64,000 bases of DNA from NCBI GenBank assembly GCA_020809705.1, contig CP085827.1:4154001-4218000 (forward strand), written 5' to 3'. This DNA comes from Calonectria ilicicola. Its lineage: Eukaryota; Ascomycota; Sordariomycetes; Hypocreales; Nectriaceae. The position numbers and the translations under genes are program-made. How positions within the stretch are numbered: position 1 is the stretch's first letter; each line of letters begins with the position of its first letter. The notes beneath the pieces were generated by a model. It saw only the letters and a list, made by a program, of their open reading frames with translations, ran no database searches and had not been told where the DNA came from. Below are positions 24,273 through 36,102 of the stretch, in pieces.

Positions 24273-25586
24273 ATGGATGAGCGCGCGGCCCTTCCCTCCA
24301 ATCCAGCCGAAGATGGATCCAAAGACATCTTGGCTGCGACTGTTCTCATCATTTCCCTCGCGACAATTACCGTGATTGCTCGCCTCTACGTGCGCATCTT
24401 GGTTATTCGCAACACTGGGTGGGATGTGTGTTCCCCCGATCCCCACTCCTTTTACTTTTTGTCTGTTGGCTGACTTGACTGCAGGACTGGCTCATGGTCT
24501 TGGCATTGGCCTTCTCTTGGGCTGGACAGGCTGTTATATTCCTGCAAGTGGCTAATGGGGGCGGACGTCATGTTGGAGATGTCGACCCTGCGATATACAT
24601 GGTGGGGATGAAGATGAACTTTGTGTCACAGCCGATCTACCTGCTCGCCATCTGCATCGCCAAACTATCAGTCGGATCTTCATTGTTGCGTATTGCGAGC
24701 ACTCGGTTCTACCGTGTCCTCATCATGTCTATTATGGGGTTCATGGCGGTGTATACCATCGTCTGCTTCTTTGTGTGTAAAAGAAAGATCGCCTGTCTTG
24801 TCCTTGCTAACTTCTGTATAGACAATCCTCTTTCAATGCACCGACATTCGAGTACAATGGGATCATACGGTGCCGTCGACCTGTTGGTCTGCGCAAACTC
24901 TCCGAGGCCTCTCGTATACCAACTCCTCATTGAACATTCTTACCGACCTCTTGTTTGCTGTGATCATTCCAACACCAATGTTATGGAATCTTAACGTGCA
25001 CTTACGAACCCGCATCACCCTTCTCGGTATTCTTGGATTGGGCGTCTTCGCTTGTGCTGCCGCTTTTGTCAAGTTGGGGTATGTCACAAACTATGGAAAA
25101 CTCGGGGACTGGCTTTGGGACTCTCGCAATATTACCATTTGGACGTGTGTGGAGCTCAACGTGGGTATCATTGCAGGAAGTCTCCCCTGTCTGCGTCCCA
25201 TATTCAGAAGCTTCCTTGGAAGCACATACGGCAAGAACTCTCGAAAGACTCCCAATACTGGAAACACAAATTACGGTCGGGGCACACTACGAAGTGGTAG
25301 CAATTGGCATACCTTATCAAGTGGTCGACGCGGTGCCGATGATGCAGCAGACGAAACTAGCAGTCAAAGAGCCATCAACGCTCATACGGACGAGTTTGAA
25401 CTACAAAACCGCATTGCGAGTCCTCATGGTATCACCAACAAAACTACCATCTTGACAGAGACAGATGCCAAGTCCAGTGATGAAAGCGTCAACCGCATTG
25501 GATTAGCTACTCCTTATCATCCTGGCATAACCAAAACAACTGTCACAACTGTTGAGATTTCAAAATCGGACTCCTCTTCGTCCTAG
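24273..25586 (+). CDS. Fungal rhodopsin-like integral membrane protein (SAT4/PTH11-related family)
   Basis: Three exons, 24273-24425, 24485-24772 and 24822-25586, all joined in phase 0, encode 401 residues. Seven hydrophobic segments are visible, starting with ILAATVLIISLATITVIARL and followed by the family signature DDWLMVLA, the YLLAICIAKLSVGSSLLRIA helix, the conserved QWDH...CW loop, and a last helix before IRP-like PCLRPIF. The hydrophilic C-terminal tail of about 130 residues is Ser/Thr/Asn-rich. No N-terminal CFEM domain is present, unlike PTH11 itself. Family members are plasma-membrane proteins; some act as G-protein-coupled-type sensors in plant or insect pathogens, but ligand and coupling here are unknown. 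Confidence 0.88.
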
Positions 25587-26444
25587 TCATCTAATTTATG
25601 TCAATTTTCCTCCTCGTCCTATTCTCAGCCTTCTCCAACCATGACGAAGCCGGTGTAGATTAGATTGGGTGGAATTGCAGCATACTCCAATCATATAAGC
25701 TGCGATGGTATATAAAATTTTTTATGTATGTATTTTGAGAATGGTTAGATTCCACTGGGATGGATGGGTAGGTGACGGACTTGCGAAAACTAGGGTTAGG
25801 GAAAGACGGTATGGGTCGGATGGTTACAATGATATCACGTAGACACGGCCTTGAGGGATGGTCGGTAAGATTCAGTTAATATATGTGACTATTTAAGTCG
25901 GAATTTAAGTTAAATATGATAGTACATGCAAAATCTGGATAATGGGTATGAACCTTTGTTGGAGGCTCATTTCATGGGTCATGATTGACAGCCAACATTT
26001 AATCACAAGTAATGTTAAATATAGTAAAGGAGATCTAGATACGACCTAGAAATGATTTTCCTCATAAATTCATTGAAAACAACTGTTATTGTGTTTACGG
26101 TCTTATAGTTGACCCATTCCCTAGCGGGTAAATGGACCTGTTTCCGGTGATAGATAAAGGTTGATTAAACTCAGTTAACATGACAACAATATAAGTATTT
26201 AAAATGTGTTGAATGAGAGCCCCGTGCTCCACAAGCCTCTTGACGCCATTCTATTACCAGCTTATGCGATGATCACACAACCTTGGAGTGGTCAATTTAA
26301 CATCAAACTTATCTAATGCCACTTGAATGATGCCACCCAAATGGCCAAGACGCGTTGGGCATCTCGTTAGTTTCTTGCGCTGTTAGTCTAGACCATGTCT
26401 TGATGCATCAAATAAGAAATGGCACGTCAATCACCAACAAGACC
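25587..26444. other. Convergent 3' intergenic region
   Basis: AT-rich DNA between two convergent genes with no supportable gene. A two-unit TAGGGTTAGGG string at about 25791-25801 is too short to call a telomeric insertion. Confidence 0.5.
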
Positions 26445-27845
26445 TTAGGTTAGACAAAACTGCCAGAAAGTGTCAAAGCCTGCAGCATTAGCAGCTTGGG
26501 CTCTTGTCTCATACTCCAACTTCTGCTCGTTGGTCAAGTTTTCCCATCTTGCCAACGCATCCTCAAAGCCTATGCCCGCTCCAAGGTTGTCAAGAAATAA
26601 TTTGAACGCTGTGACGATTTCTGGTCTCCTCCCCCTCATATTTGTCGGAAGGGGCCGTCTAAACGGCTCGTCCGGTCCCAAATCTGACGGACGCAGCTGC
26701 CGATCGCTTCTCTGAGGCCAGGTGAAGTCATCCCTACCCTCGGTCACAGACATGTTGTAGGTTACCCAGGCCCTCTGTCGAATTGTTTCGGATTGAATGC
26801 GGTACATTTGTCTGTTTATTTCAGGGACGACAAACCAACCGGCTTCCACGCCGTAGCCTGAAAGATGAGTGTCATCGCAGAAAATGTCGATAGCACTGCG
26901 CACTCTGAAAGTGGGTGGCCAAGCATTGGATCCAGCGCGGTCGGTATATGAGGCAGGAGGTATCTCAGGCCAATGCATAAAAGCGTCAGGAATAAAGGGC
27001 ACTGCAGAGCCATATGTGTTGGAAGCAGCGGCGTCAATCAGTGCATCGAAGTATTCCTGCTTGCGAGCAGCGGCCTCTTGGTCTCTCACTTCGCCGCGCT
27101 CTATCTGCTGGATAAAAGAGAAGATGTCGTTGATGATGTGATTGGCACTGTAAATTTGTTGCCCGGGGCCAGGGTGCGGAAGGGTTGTCCGTTCTGCCCG
27201 TCGCCGTTGCTCGCAGATGGCATCAGCATCCCTAAAGACTCTCCAACCCATTCCCATCCCGGACAAGACACTTTCCATGGCCGGTCCAGTACCTGGGGCA
27301 ACAAGAATATTCATCGTTTCTGCCGAGCCAAAAGCTGGGTCATCCATGGCGTAGAAATTGCGGTTTAGCAATGTAATCTCGTCGTCATTTAGCGTCTCAG
27401 TTACGCCACGATCCATTGCATTCTTGACCTTGGAGTAGAGCTCTTGAGGTGTGCTAAGCGTTCTGCGAGTTGCACGTTGAATATTGAAGCGCACTGTATC
27501 TGGCGGTGGCCAGCGGAGGACCTGGAACTTCTCATCGATGGTAAGGTCTTCAGGTTGGACAAGCGCCTTACCCACAACATCACCACGGCTAAGTAGGAGC
27601 GTTGTTTCCGCCTGTGTAAGCTGGTCACGGTGGTCTTTTGCCTTATCATAAAGTTCCTCGGGAATATGTTCAAAGGTAAACCGCGCGGCTTCTTCCCGAA
27701 TAGAGCGCTCAAAAAACGCATTCGACAAGTCGTCCATGCGCTGTACACCTTCAACATATCCCTCTGTATCGGAATCTACATCAAGCTCAAACCAGTCCGC
27801 TGGCCAGGTGCCAAGGGCATGATTGCCATTGAGTCGGGCTTCCAT
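26445..27845 (-). CDS. Unrecognised protein with internal repeat and HMG-box-like tail
   Basis: The uninterrupted minus-strand frame gives 466 residues from the first ATG (MEARLNGNHALGTW). The frame extends 58 codons upstream without an ATG, so that part is probably leader. I do not recognise a family. There are two related segments at about residues 62-87 and 133-163, both with P-x-E-L-Y-x-K-x-K followed by an acidic Thr/Leu stretch. The middle is rich in aromatic and Pro residues. The last ~50 residues (FKLFLDNL...ARWENLTNEQKLEYETRA) resemble the end of an HMG-box: a helix, a Trp and a Lys/Glu helix. No signal peptide or membrane segment is seen. A broken gene lies upstream on the same strand. 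The coding status is well supported by frame length; the function is unknown. Confidence 0.75.
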   Translation of the reverse strand: MEARLNGNHALGTWPADWFELDVDSDTEGYVEGVQRMDDLSNAFFERSIREEAARFTFEHIPEELYDKAKDHRDQLTQAETTLLLSRGDVVGKALVQPEDLTIDEKFQVLRWPPPDTVRFNIQRATRRTLSTPQELYSKVKNAMDRGVTETLNDDEITLLNRNFYAMDDPAFGSAETMNILVAPGTGPAMESVLSGMGMGWRVFRDADAICEQRRRAERTTLPHPGPGQQIYSANHIINDIFSFIQQIERGEVRDQEAAARKQEYFDALIDAAASNTYGSAVPFIPDAFMHWPEIPPASYTDRAGSNAWPPTFRVRSAIDIFCDDTHLSGYGVEAGWFVVPEINRQMYRIQSETIRQRAWVTYNMSVTEGRDDFTWPQRSDRQLRPSDLGPDEPFRRPLPTNMRGRRPEIVTAFKLFLDNLGAGIGFEDALARWENLTNEQKLEYETRAQAANAAGFDTFWQFCLT

Positions 27846-28218
27846 ATCGAATGTTAGCGCTGATTTAGACGCTGGTTGAGAAAAAGTCCACTGGAACCTT
27901 TGCAGAAGAACAAATATGGATTTTTTAAGAGAGGGTAGTAGAAAGTGTTGAGTTTTCAATTGTACGTGGCGAAGTGGGTTTCGTAGAATATAACCAAAGC
28001 TTAACGGTAGGTGCTTCAAGAGGGCACCCTGTTAGCAAAGCAGAAAATCATAGAATCCAAGTATTTCTGCGGTAGTCGAACCAGTATTAGTTAACTTTGA
28101 GGTTTAGAGTCAATACGGGGTGAGGGCCTTGATAGAAACAACATACAATAAAAAGGTGACTACCACACAATCCAAAACACAGTAAAATGTCATTTTTAAT
28201 TGCACGACTCTCTCGGTC

Positions 28219-28919
28219 TTAAAGGTCGAAGTTTGGGACCCCAAGTCTACCCAGAAGCATATTTTGAGTCGGTGTGATAAAAGTTCGAGTATCAAATCGA
28301 ATCTCCCGACCCTCGTCAACTGCACGGGTGTGTTTTCGGATCTTCGCTGCAGTGTACTTTGCATACAGGTACATCTCGTCTTCTGAGTAAGTTCGCCTCC
28401 CGCCCTGCCAAATTCTCTCCAGCTGGATCAATTTTCCAACACCCACAGTCATGTATGCATCGTAACGCGCGCGAAGTGCGATACCATGAACTCTTGCCAT
28501 CGTTGTTGCCATAGGGGGAGAATGCATTCGCCCCGTTGATACTCATAGGCAACTTCGAAGAGATTCAAGTCTTCCATAGTAAGTTTGTTAACACCGGAAT
28601 CCGCCACGAGATGCTGAGCCGTTTCCATGCTCATGAAAATCGCTGTACTACTGACCAAGCGGTAGGTCGTTGTTGAGAGACCAATATATCCTAAATATCG
28701 GTCTGATGAAGCTTGCGATCGTTGGTATGCGTGTTCAGCATACTGCCGGGGTGTTGGTGGTGGATTGCTAATCCTTCTCGAAGCTGCCAAGAACATGTTC
28801 GGATCTAATGCGAGAAGCCTAACGGCGACTTTGTTTCGATTAATCTTGGCATCCTAAAAATATTCCGAAGCGTTGGTTTGCGGGTCAATATCGACCCGGT
28901 CACAGCTCTTTGTGCCCAT
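28219..28919 (-). pseudogene. Broken gene: premature TAG, then frame change or intron
   Basis: From the ATG at 28919 the frame runs 21 codons and meets a TAG, then continues in the same frame for over 120 codons with good coding character (for example KINRNKVAVRLLALDPN). It then needs either a frameshift or a 62 nt intron (GTATCG..CAG, 28484-28423, phase 0) to reach the frame that ends at 28219 (LERIWQGGRRTYSEDEMYLY...). The TAG is one C-to-T step from CAG. Read through, the protein would be about 210 residues and Arg/Tyr-rich, with no recognised domain. It sits just upstream of, and on the same strand as, the unrecognised 466-residue gene. Alternatively translation starts after the TAG at the ATG at 28796, giving a shorter functional protein. 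Confidence 0.5.
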
Positions 28920-29478
28920 GTTGTTGATGAGAAATGTGTGAGAAATGTGTGAAAAGAGGCGTGGTTCCTGATATTTGACGGAGGCGGCTGTGAGAAGTAG
29001 TCCCCGAGGTTAGAAACAATACCAATATACAGGAAAGCGTCATAGAGAGATATTTCTTCGACTTACTCGAACCTTTACTCGAAATCGTCAGACAACGGTA
29101 CACTGTTGAGGTCGATGTTTGTGTGGGTAGGTTCCGGCGATAGTCACAGTCACGATATGTTGCAGCTTCTGTTCGTGCTTATGACTCGTTATTGTTCTTG
29201 TTGTTCAAAGCTAGCCCAACTACGCGTTCACAATGTTTGTTGTTGCCTAGATCATGTGACCACACAGGGCCACTCCAGCTTGTGTTACCAACAGTTTGCA
29301 AAGGAAAAATTGAAATACGTAGAGGCCTGCGGCCAGGTCCTCAGGTGGTAGGAATGACAGTTGCGATAGACCGCCAGCCCTCGTAGGCCGACAACTCTTT
29401 TGGCCGACCGTTGTGACTTTGGAGCCCACGATTCAGCAAAAAATTATAAATAACTTTATGTAAATTATTTATCACTAA

Positions 29479-29497
29479 TTTATTTATTTATTTATTT
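29479..29497. repeat. (TTTA)n run beside the TAAATTATTTA motif
   Basis: A TTTA tetranucleotide run lies a few bases after TAAATTATTTA (29461-29471), an 11-mer that also occurs at 36078 and 55899. Confidence 0.6.
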
Positions 29498-32400
29498 CTA
29501 TCCCATTAAAAAAATAAACAGGTACTAGGCCTGGTCAGGATTTCCGCCACAGCCCGCATGATGCACGCATTCTCAACGGAATCGAGAGAATGGTTATTGG
29601 CAATGATTTGGACATTCGCTTCATCTATTGGTGATTTGTCAGAAAAACGCTACAATATCCAATAGTCACCAAGTCGATATTCAGCTGCAACTGCAATGAA
29701 CCTCGCACCTGTACAGGTGGCCCGATTGATCGTAGCTTGATCGTCAGTGATATCTTTCATGCGCTGCACGGGCTGCCCAGGCCACTTACTAGGGGAATAA
29801 GCCACCTACTCACCCAGATCACGCGATTATTTGATGAGTAGAGCATATGAGTTGACCACGCAATTTTTTTTTCTCCAGTCATTCATGCTGCAAGGTCGTT
29901 AGTTACTCGAGGTTAAGTGAACTAACTCAAGTGGCTGCCCATGTTTTGGCCACCAACATCAAACATATCAAGCCACGAATTTTGTATTCAAAGGTCTAGA
30001 TGGGCTTCAATCTTTAAATCTTTGCATTGAAATAGCTGGTATGCAGGGCATGTTTCTGCGGTCCGGCACAACCCGATAGTTAAAAATAGAAGGTTTACAT
30101 TTCGTGTTCATAATTTCTGAACACTTAAAAGAACGATATCGAGGCCCAGATATATATTTTTGCTTGTAGGTTTCATTTAATTCGTTCCAATGGCTACATA
30201 TTTCATCGCTTTACGAAAACACAACACCCTTTAAATCCAAAAAATATTCTATCGCACTGGTTGTGGTGACTTCAGGCTACATCAAAATCTTGTCATTTAT
30301 TGAAGTCCCTAAATGGATATCTGACAAATGTGGTTTCCTACCGACTCTGGATACTTTGCATCTAGCTTACAGTCTGTAAGGAGAAGTCCCAATAGAACAT
30401 ATATCTGTTTAAACCCATCGTCAAGCGTGGCACATTGATCCCGGGGTGTGGTCATGCGACCTGACCAGAATGCAATGAGGAATTCATGATTCGACGATTT
30501 CGGAACACGAACAAGTTTCAGGGGTGTATTTTAATTACAATGACTCCTCAGTTTCATAGTCATAGTGCCTGTTTGTGAGTCAGCGAAACTAAAGATATCC
30601 AATGTTGTATTCGCAGTTCACACTGCATCTGGAAACCAATCTTGGGAATGCATACTAGTCGAGACCTTTGCAAAAGATCTATCCTACAATCATATTTCGA
30701 ATTGAGCACGTCATAATTTTCGTATCCGATGGACTTCATTCTTTAATATGATCTTCTATAAGATGAACGTTAGTAAACCTTAGGTCCAAGCACGTGCACT
30801 ATCGTGAAAGTCTAATCGTATATCGGGGTCGGTCCCGGTCCCGTATTCGTACTCAGTCGAGATCTCGGGACTAGCGCGGAGTTAAGATTTGATAATCCTT
30901 TATTTAGTCAAGATACTCAAAGTCATTTTTTGTTGAACGGATTTGACTCCTTGTTCTCCTCTTGGAATTTGGCACTTAACCAATCTTTGTCACCTACCAA
31001 ACTTTTAGTTCTCAAAAGGTGACCCATTTTTTCATGACAAGACTAAATACTTAAATGGTTATCAAAGATCAGAGAAGAAATCTGCAAGTACAATATTTTA
31101 CTCTTTGAATATAATTACCCGCAAAGATAAAGTATTGTCTGTCAAGAATCACTCTAGCTCTAGGGTAATGACTTGGATATGTTGCACAAAATTATTACGA
31201 CAACGCCTTCTAGGTTGAAGAAATGATGTGTTAAACAGGGTAAGGACTCTTCTAATGTTTTTGAGCATTTAATATTGAAGATATCGATACAGCTTTGGTC
31301 TTTTCACCGTCAAACGTTGGCCTCCTCAAAGACATGATTTTTTTCGTCTCCTTTTTTTTAGGCACACTCATCTTCGGTATGGAATTTCTATGCATGCACT
31401 TGATATTTCCTCGACTAGAACGGCAGGTTAGAACTTTGGGGTCATTCTTTTTCCGGACCGCAAAAGTAAATGATTCTATACGAACTTCGGCATGTGGGAT
31501 GGGATGTGTGGGAACATGACCCAAAATGGAAAATGTACGGCGGGCTGCCCAAGTGCCGTGGTGACACAGCCCCGTAGTTGGCAGAATTATGGGACTCGGA
31601 ACGCGGCCGAGGGCTGGGCCATTAATAATGCAGAACACAAGATTCTTGGCCACGCAATCATGTATTTTCCGATGCAACCTTCCCGTCCTTGCAGCATCAC
31701 AGCGAAGCTCCGAGCCAAATGGTCCTGCGCCATCCTAGTACATGGAACGCATCGAGAATTACGCGGCCTTGGCGAATGGACAAGGTGCCGAGTCATTTTA
31801 GATAGCTGTAGAGAGGATAGTAGCAGAAAATACTAGCCTACGATGTTAATCACGCTGGACTATTCTATCAATTGTTAAGATGAAGATCGACAATCCATAC
31901 GCCTTGTCAGGTCGCCCCACTGGGCGCAAATATCCCGATAGAGGCGTATATGCGTGTGGTACACCAAGATACCGAGATCCTGGGAGTGCAACCCTCATCC
32001 ACGTGTGTAAATTGTTAAGCTTGAATGAATGAGCCTCTTCCGAGGTTGCCATTAGGCACAGGGCGAGCTTCCGAGGCATTTAGCCGGCTGAAGTCGACTG
32101 GCCAGGATGAATATAGCATCTAAACCGAGGTCTCTCTGCACATGCGCGAGCATCTCGAGACTCGACAAGAATGCGGTTAAGCGGCGTCAAAATTGCAGGA
32201 TACGGACGTCCATATACGCCGCTGGCCTTGTATGCATCACCATCACAGAAAGCCCCAGTTTTGAAACGACCTCCCACTTTCCGATGTTTGACGGTCTGGC
32301 GGGTCCCTTCAACCATGCCTGTACGCCTTACCCCAACGCCCTACCCCACATGCATTGCTCGCGGTAGGTCATCCGAATCGAGAGTGGATCTTGGTTGATT

Positions 32401-34292
32401 TCTTTCTCTGGTGCTCAAGGGCGGGCAGCAAGGGATTAAGGAGCGCTAATTCCAAATTGCGGAGGCAATACACGTAATTGATGTGTTAAGATGTCTCGCC
32501 GGCGAAGGCGAAGTCCAGATCTAGTTTGTTGTGTATAAACGGCCAAACCCTGTCTGAAACTTTGTTCCAATGGCATATTCTAGCATGAGCTGAAGTATAA
32601 TGTGCGGTGGCGTCCAAGGCGGATGAAAAATCTTGTCAACCTCAAACAAGAATACACGCAAGGGACGCGCCATGGCTAGGTTCCCTACGGCAAGTGGCGG
32701 TAGCCAATGGGATGCTGTTCAATGCTCTTCTCCGTGACCTTGGGCTTTGGCCAACCCAGTTTCACCATAGCTGACGTGGCGGCGGTCATCCAGTGCAACT
32801 ATGTAAGCTTAAACTGCTTGACCCTAGCCACAACCTCAAAAGGGTGGGCAAGGATGGCCAATCCAAGGCGGACCTGGATCTCGTGAATGCTGGAATCCAC
32901 GGAATCCGCATCGCAACATTGATTCAATTTGCGTTCACCTCTTCGAAAAAAAAGATTATATGGAGATCACGAATTGTCTGCTATTATTGGTAAGGCCGAA
33001 CGCGCGTTCAGAGCATGGCGACGGTGACAGACGGGGTCTGGTCTCCCAGGGAGGAAGTGATTGACTGGTTCATAGAAACATAACCGTCACCTATCCAATT
33101 TGGGCAATGCCCTCCAATCGACGGGATCAAAGGTTCCGCCAGCCCTTGCATATTTCTCTTGGTGACGTCTTTGTTTAGAATTGGGGGCTATGAGATTGGA
33201 CCGCGGAAAAGAATGGAGCGGCTGTGCATCTCATCAGGGGCGCGCCTCGGGGGTTAGAGCGGGGATAGGGGCCTGGCGCTGCATGGCAGGGAAGCTCGGT
33301 CAACGGTGCAACCGACGAATGCAGAGGCTGAGTGCTGCTCGTGGCGACCGAGCAAGCGAGTCTGAGCGCGCTGGCGAACCACACAGACAGGCGTCTCAAG
33401 ACAACCCTGGATTTGGTTGAGCCACATGCACAAGCAGGCTAACAGTCAATTAATTAATCAATCGCCCAGTATACGCGGACTTGGCCGTTTCCCTCTCTGA
33501 TCCCTCTGAGCGGTGGAAAAAATAACCCCATCCAGTTCAGACGAATCAATCCCAAGGGTGGCCCCTGAACTTGAGACGGTGGACGGTATCTCCGATGCCG
33601 TGCCAAGCAAGTGTAAATTTTGCCATGACATAACAGCGCCAGCGCAGTGCAAAGCTGCGTCGCCAAGGGCCATCTGCCGCGCTTAGGGAAGTCAAAATGT
33701 CGATTCCCGCCCTCGCGGTGCAAAGCTCCGCCTCGAAGGCTCGGGTAGTGGGAGAGATCCCGCGTGTCCCCCAGCCCCACAGGGCCCATGCCACAGCGAC
33801 AGGGCTCTAGGGCACTCTCAAGGGACGCCAAGGGACTCCCAGAGACGCGCAAGCCTCAACCGCCACAGCCAATTGCCTGCAGTCCACCGTCGGTACTCGG
33901 TTTCAGGGATACTGGATGGTGGAACACGGCGTCGTCTGCTTTGTTTTGTGGTTGATGTGATAGGTCCAGATGCCTCCCGCCAGGGTCGGGGACGCCTTGC
34001 CAACCCCGGCCCCAATATGAGTTATGCGTATTTTTTGCACTCCGCCGACACGACCGCCCCTCTGGCTTGTGCTCCGGCCGAGTGCCTGTCTTCGGTGGGG
34101 AGCATGGAGCTATCCGGATTGGCACTGGCAAGGCCAGGATGGAGATGGATGACGAAGCTGTCTAGTACACGTAACTCTTGGGCATTGTTGAGCATTCCTT
34201 GCCTTGTAGACCATCACCGACCCCACATGAGGCCTGTACAATACAGGGTCAAGTTAATTGATGCTGTAATAGATCTCCAAGATGAATTGGGA

Positions 34293-34299
34293 TATATAA
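34293..34299 (+). promoter_or_regulatory. TATA box of the intradiol dioxygenase gene
   Basis: TATATAA lies about 170 nt before the ATG, followed by a leader rich in CAT and CAA repeats and free of G-runs. Confidence 0.55.
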
Positions 34300-34468
34300 C
34301 AATCCAAGAATCCCGTCAAATCAATCATCATTCTCATCATCATCAGCTTCAACAACAACAACAACCACTTCTCTCTTAACATCCGCTGCAGGCTTCAGCA
34401 ACTTCAATCACCTTTCACACCATCATCACATTCGAACAACTCTACATCTCCTCACTAACACCTTAAAA

Positions 34469-35699
34469 ATGCGTTTCTCCAACAACGTCGTTGCCAGCCT
34501 GGCTCTTCTCGGTGGTGTTGCTACTGCTCACCCCGGCCACAACGTCGCCCGTGAGGCTGCCGAGCGCCGCGACTACCTCAGCTCCGTCAAGCGTGCTTCC
34601 CTCGCCCACTGTGCTGACAAGCTCCGCGCTCGCGGCATTGAGGCTCGCAACAGCGCTCGCCGCGCGGCTCAGATCGAGAAGGCTCGTTCTAAGCGCGGCC
34701 TCAGGAAGCGTGACCTCGACACTATCCTTGCCACCTCCCACAACCAGACTGACAAGGGTTACACCGTGAACACCGATGCTGCTACCCTCTTCGGTGGAAT
34801 CAACTCTTGCGTCCTTACCCCTGAGGTTACCCAGGGACCTTACTGTAAGTCATAGCTCAACTTCCCGATTGGTCTTTTCTAATCTAACATCCCCACCAGA
34901 CGTCGCTGGCGAGTATGTGAGGGAGGACCTCGTTGAGGACCAGGCTGGTGTCGACATCGTCCTCGACTACCAGGTCATCGACGTCGATACCTGCGACCCC
35001 GTCCCCGATGTCTACCTCGAGATGTGGCACTGCAACTCCACCGGTGTCTACTCCGGTATTGTCGCCAGCGGTAACGGTGACAGCTCCGACGAGACCAACA
35101 TTGACAACACCTGGCTCCGAGGTATCCAGAAGACCAACTCTGACGGTGTTGCTCAGTTCGACTCCATCTTCCCTGGTCACTACACTAGCCGTGCTACTCA
35201 CATCCACGTCATGGTTCACACCAACGCTACTCTGCAGAAGAACAACACTCTTGGCAGCGAGAACTATGCCAGCCACGTCGGCCAGGCCTTCTTCGACCAG
35301 GACCTCATCAGCGAGGTTGAGCTTACTGCCCCCTACAACACCAACACCCAGGAGCTTACCACCAACGCTGAGGACTCCATTCTGAGCGAGGAAGTCGCCA
35401 CCGAGGGCGTTGACCCCGTCATGGAGTACACTCTCCTTGGTGAGACCGTCTCCGATGGTCTCTTCGCTTGGCTCGCCTTCGGCATCAACACCACTCAGTC
35501 CCAGTCCATCACACCCGCTGCGATTCTTTATGCCGAAGGTGGCGTAGCCAATTCCAACTCCGGTGCCGGTATGGGTGGCGGCATGGGTACTCCCCCTGCC
35601 GGTGCTTCCGGTACTCCCCCCTCCGGCAGCGCTCCCACTGGCGCCTCTTCCGCTGCCTCTACCCCTTCCACCACCGGCAAGTCCAAGTGCAAGATCTAA
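34469..35699 (+). CDS. Secreted intradiol ring-cleavage dioxygenase-like protein
   Basis: Two exons, 34469-34844 and 34900-35699, encode 391 residues; the join completes a Tyr codon in TQGPYYVAGEY. An N-terminal signal peptide (MRFSNNVVASLALLGGVATA) is followed by a His/Arg-rich segment with a KR site. The core shows the extracellular intradiol family pattern: QGPYYVAGEYVRED (iron-ligand Tyr), a CDPVPDVYLEMWHCN strand, LRGIQKTNSDGVAQF, PGHYTSRATHIHV (ligand Tyr and His residues). The C-terminus is a Gly/Pro/Ser/Thr-rich tail ending in a Lys/Cys-rich peptide. Intradiol enzymes use Fe(III) to open catechol rings; secreted fungal members may act on lignin- or plant-derived catechols. Codon use is strongly biased to C-ending codons, suggesting high expression. 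The substrate is unknown. Confidence 0.9.
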
Positions 35700-36077
35700 G
35701 CGCTCCCCGACAACACAGCTAACTGGATAAAAAGCCTAGGAACTTTTGGTTTAGATATTTCAGTTGCGCATTAGACATGGTTATTAGACAAAGATGTTAG
35801 AGTTATTGTTAGAAAGCTAGACTTTCTTGTAAAAATATGGAGTTATAGAGTTAGATTCCGATTATAAAAAAACACTGGTTTGTTCTACAAAATTTGCGGG
35901 CACTTTTTTTTTTTTCTTGCAATGTGATATGATACATTCTCCTGAGTTCAAGAAAAAGTCAACCAACCGGTCATTGGTTAGATGGACCAAAGACTCAAGG
36001 GTTTCGGCTCCCCTCCCCCTAAAAAAGAAAACTAAAAAAAAAGCACATAAAATAAATAAATAATAATAAATCTTATA

Positions 36078-36102
36078 TAAATTATTTATTTATTTATAAT
36101 TT
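36078..36102. repeat. AT-rich inverted repeat containing TAAATTATTTA
   Basis: AAATTAT (36079-36085) and ATAATTT (36096-36102) form inverted arms around a TTTA repeat; the left part is the 11-mer TAAATTATTTA shared with two other places in the window. Confidence 0.5.

Larger units (their letters stand above)
28920..34468. other. 5.5 kb gene-poor, partly AT-rich block
   Basis: No gene could be supported. 29.4-31.3 kb is AT-rich with stops in all frames. 31.5-34.3 kb is more GC-rich but frames stay under about 170 codons and overlap on both strands. The 3' end carries the promoter and a CA/CAT-rich leader of the dioxygenase gene. Confidence 0.5.

Noticed and set aside
25791..25801. TAGGGTTAGGG, telomere-like
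   Set aside because: Fewer than two units and no other telomeric or subtelomeric signs.
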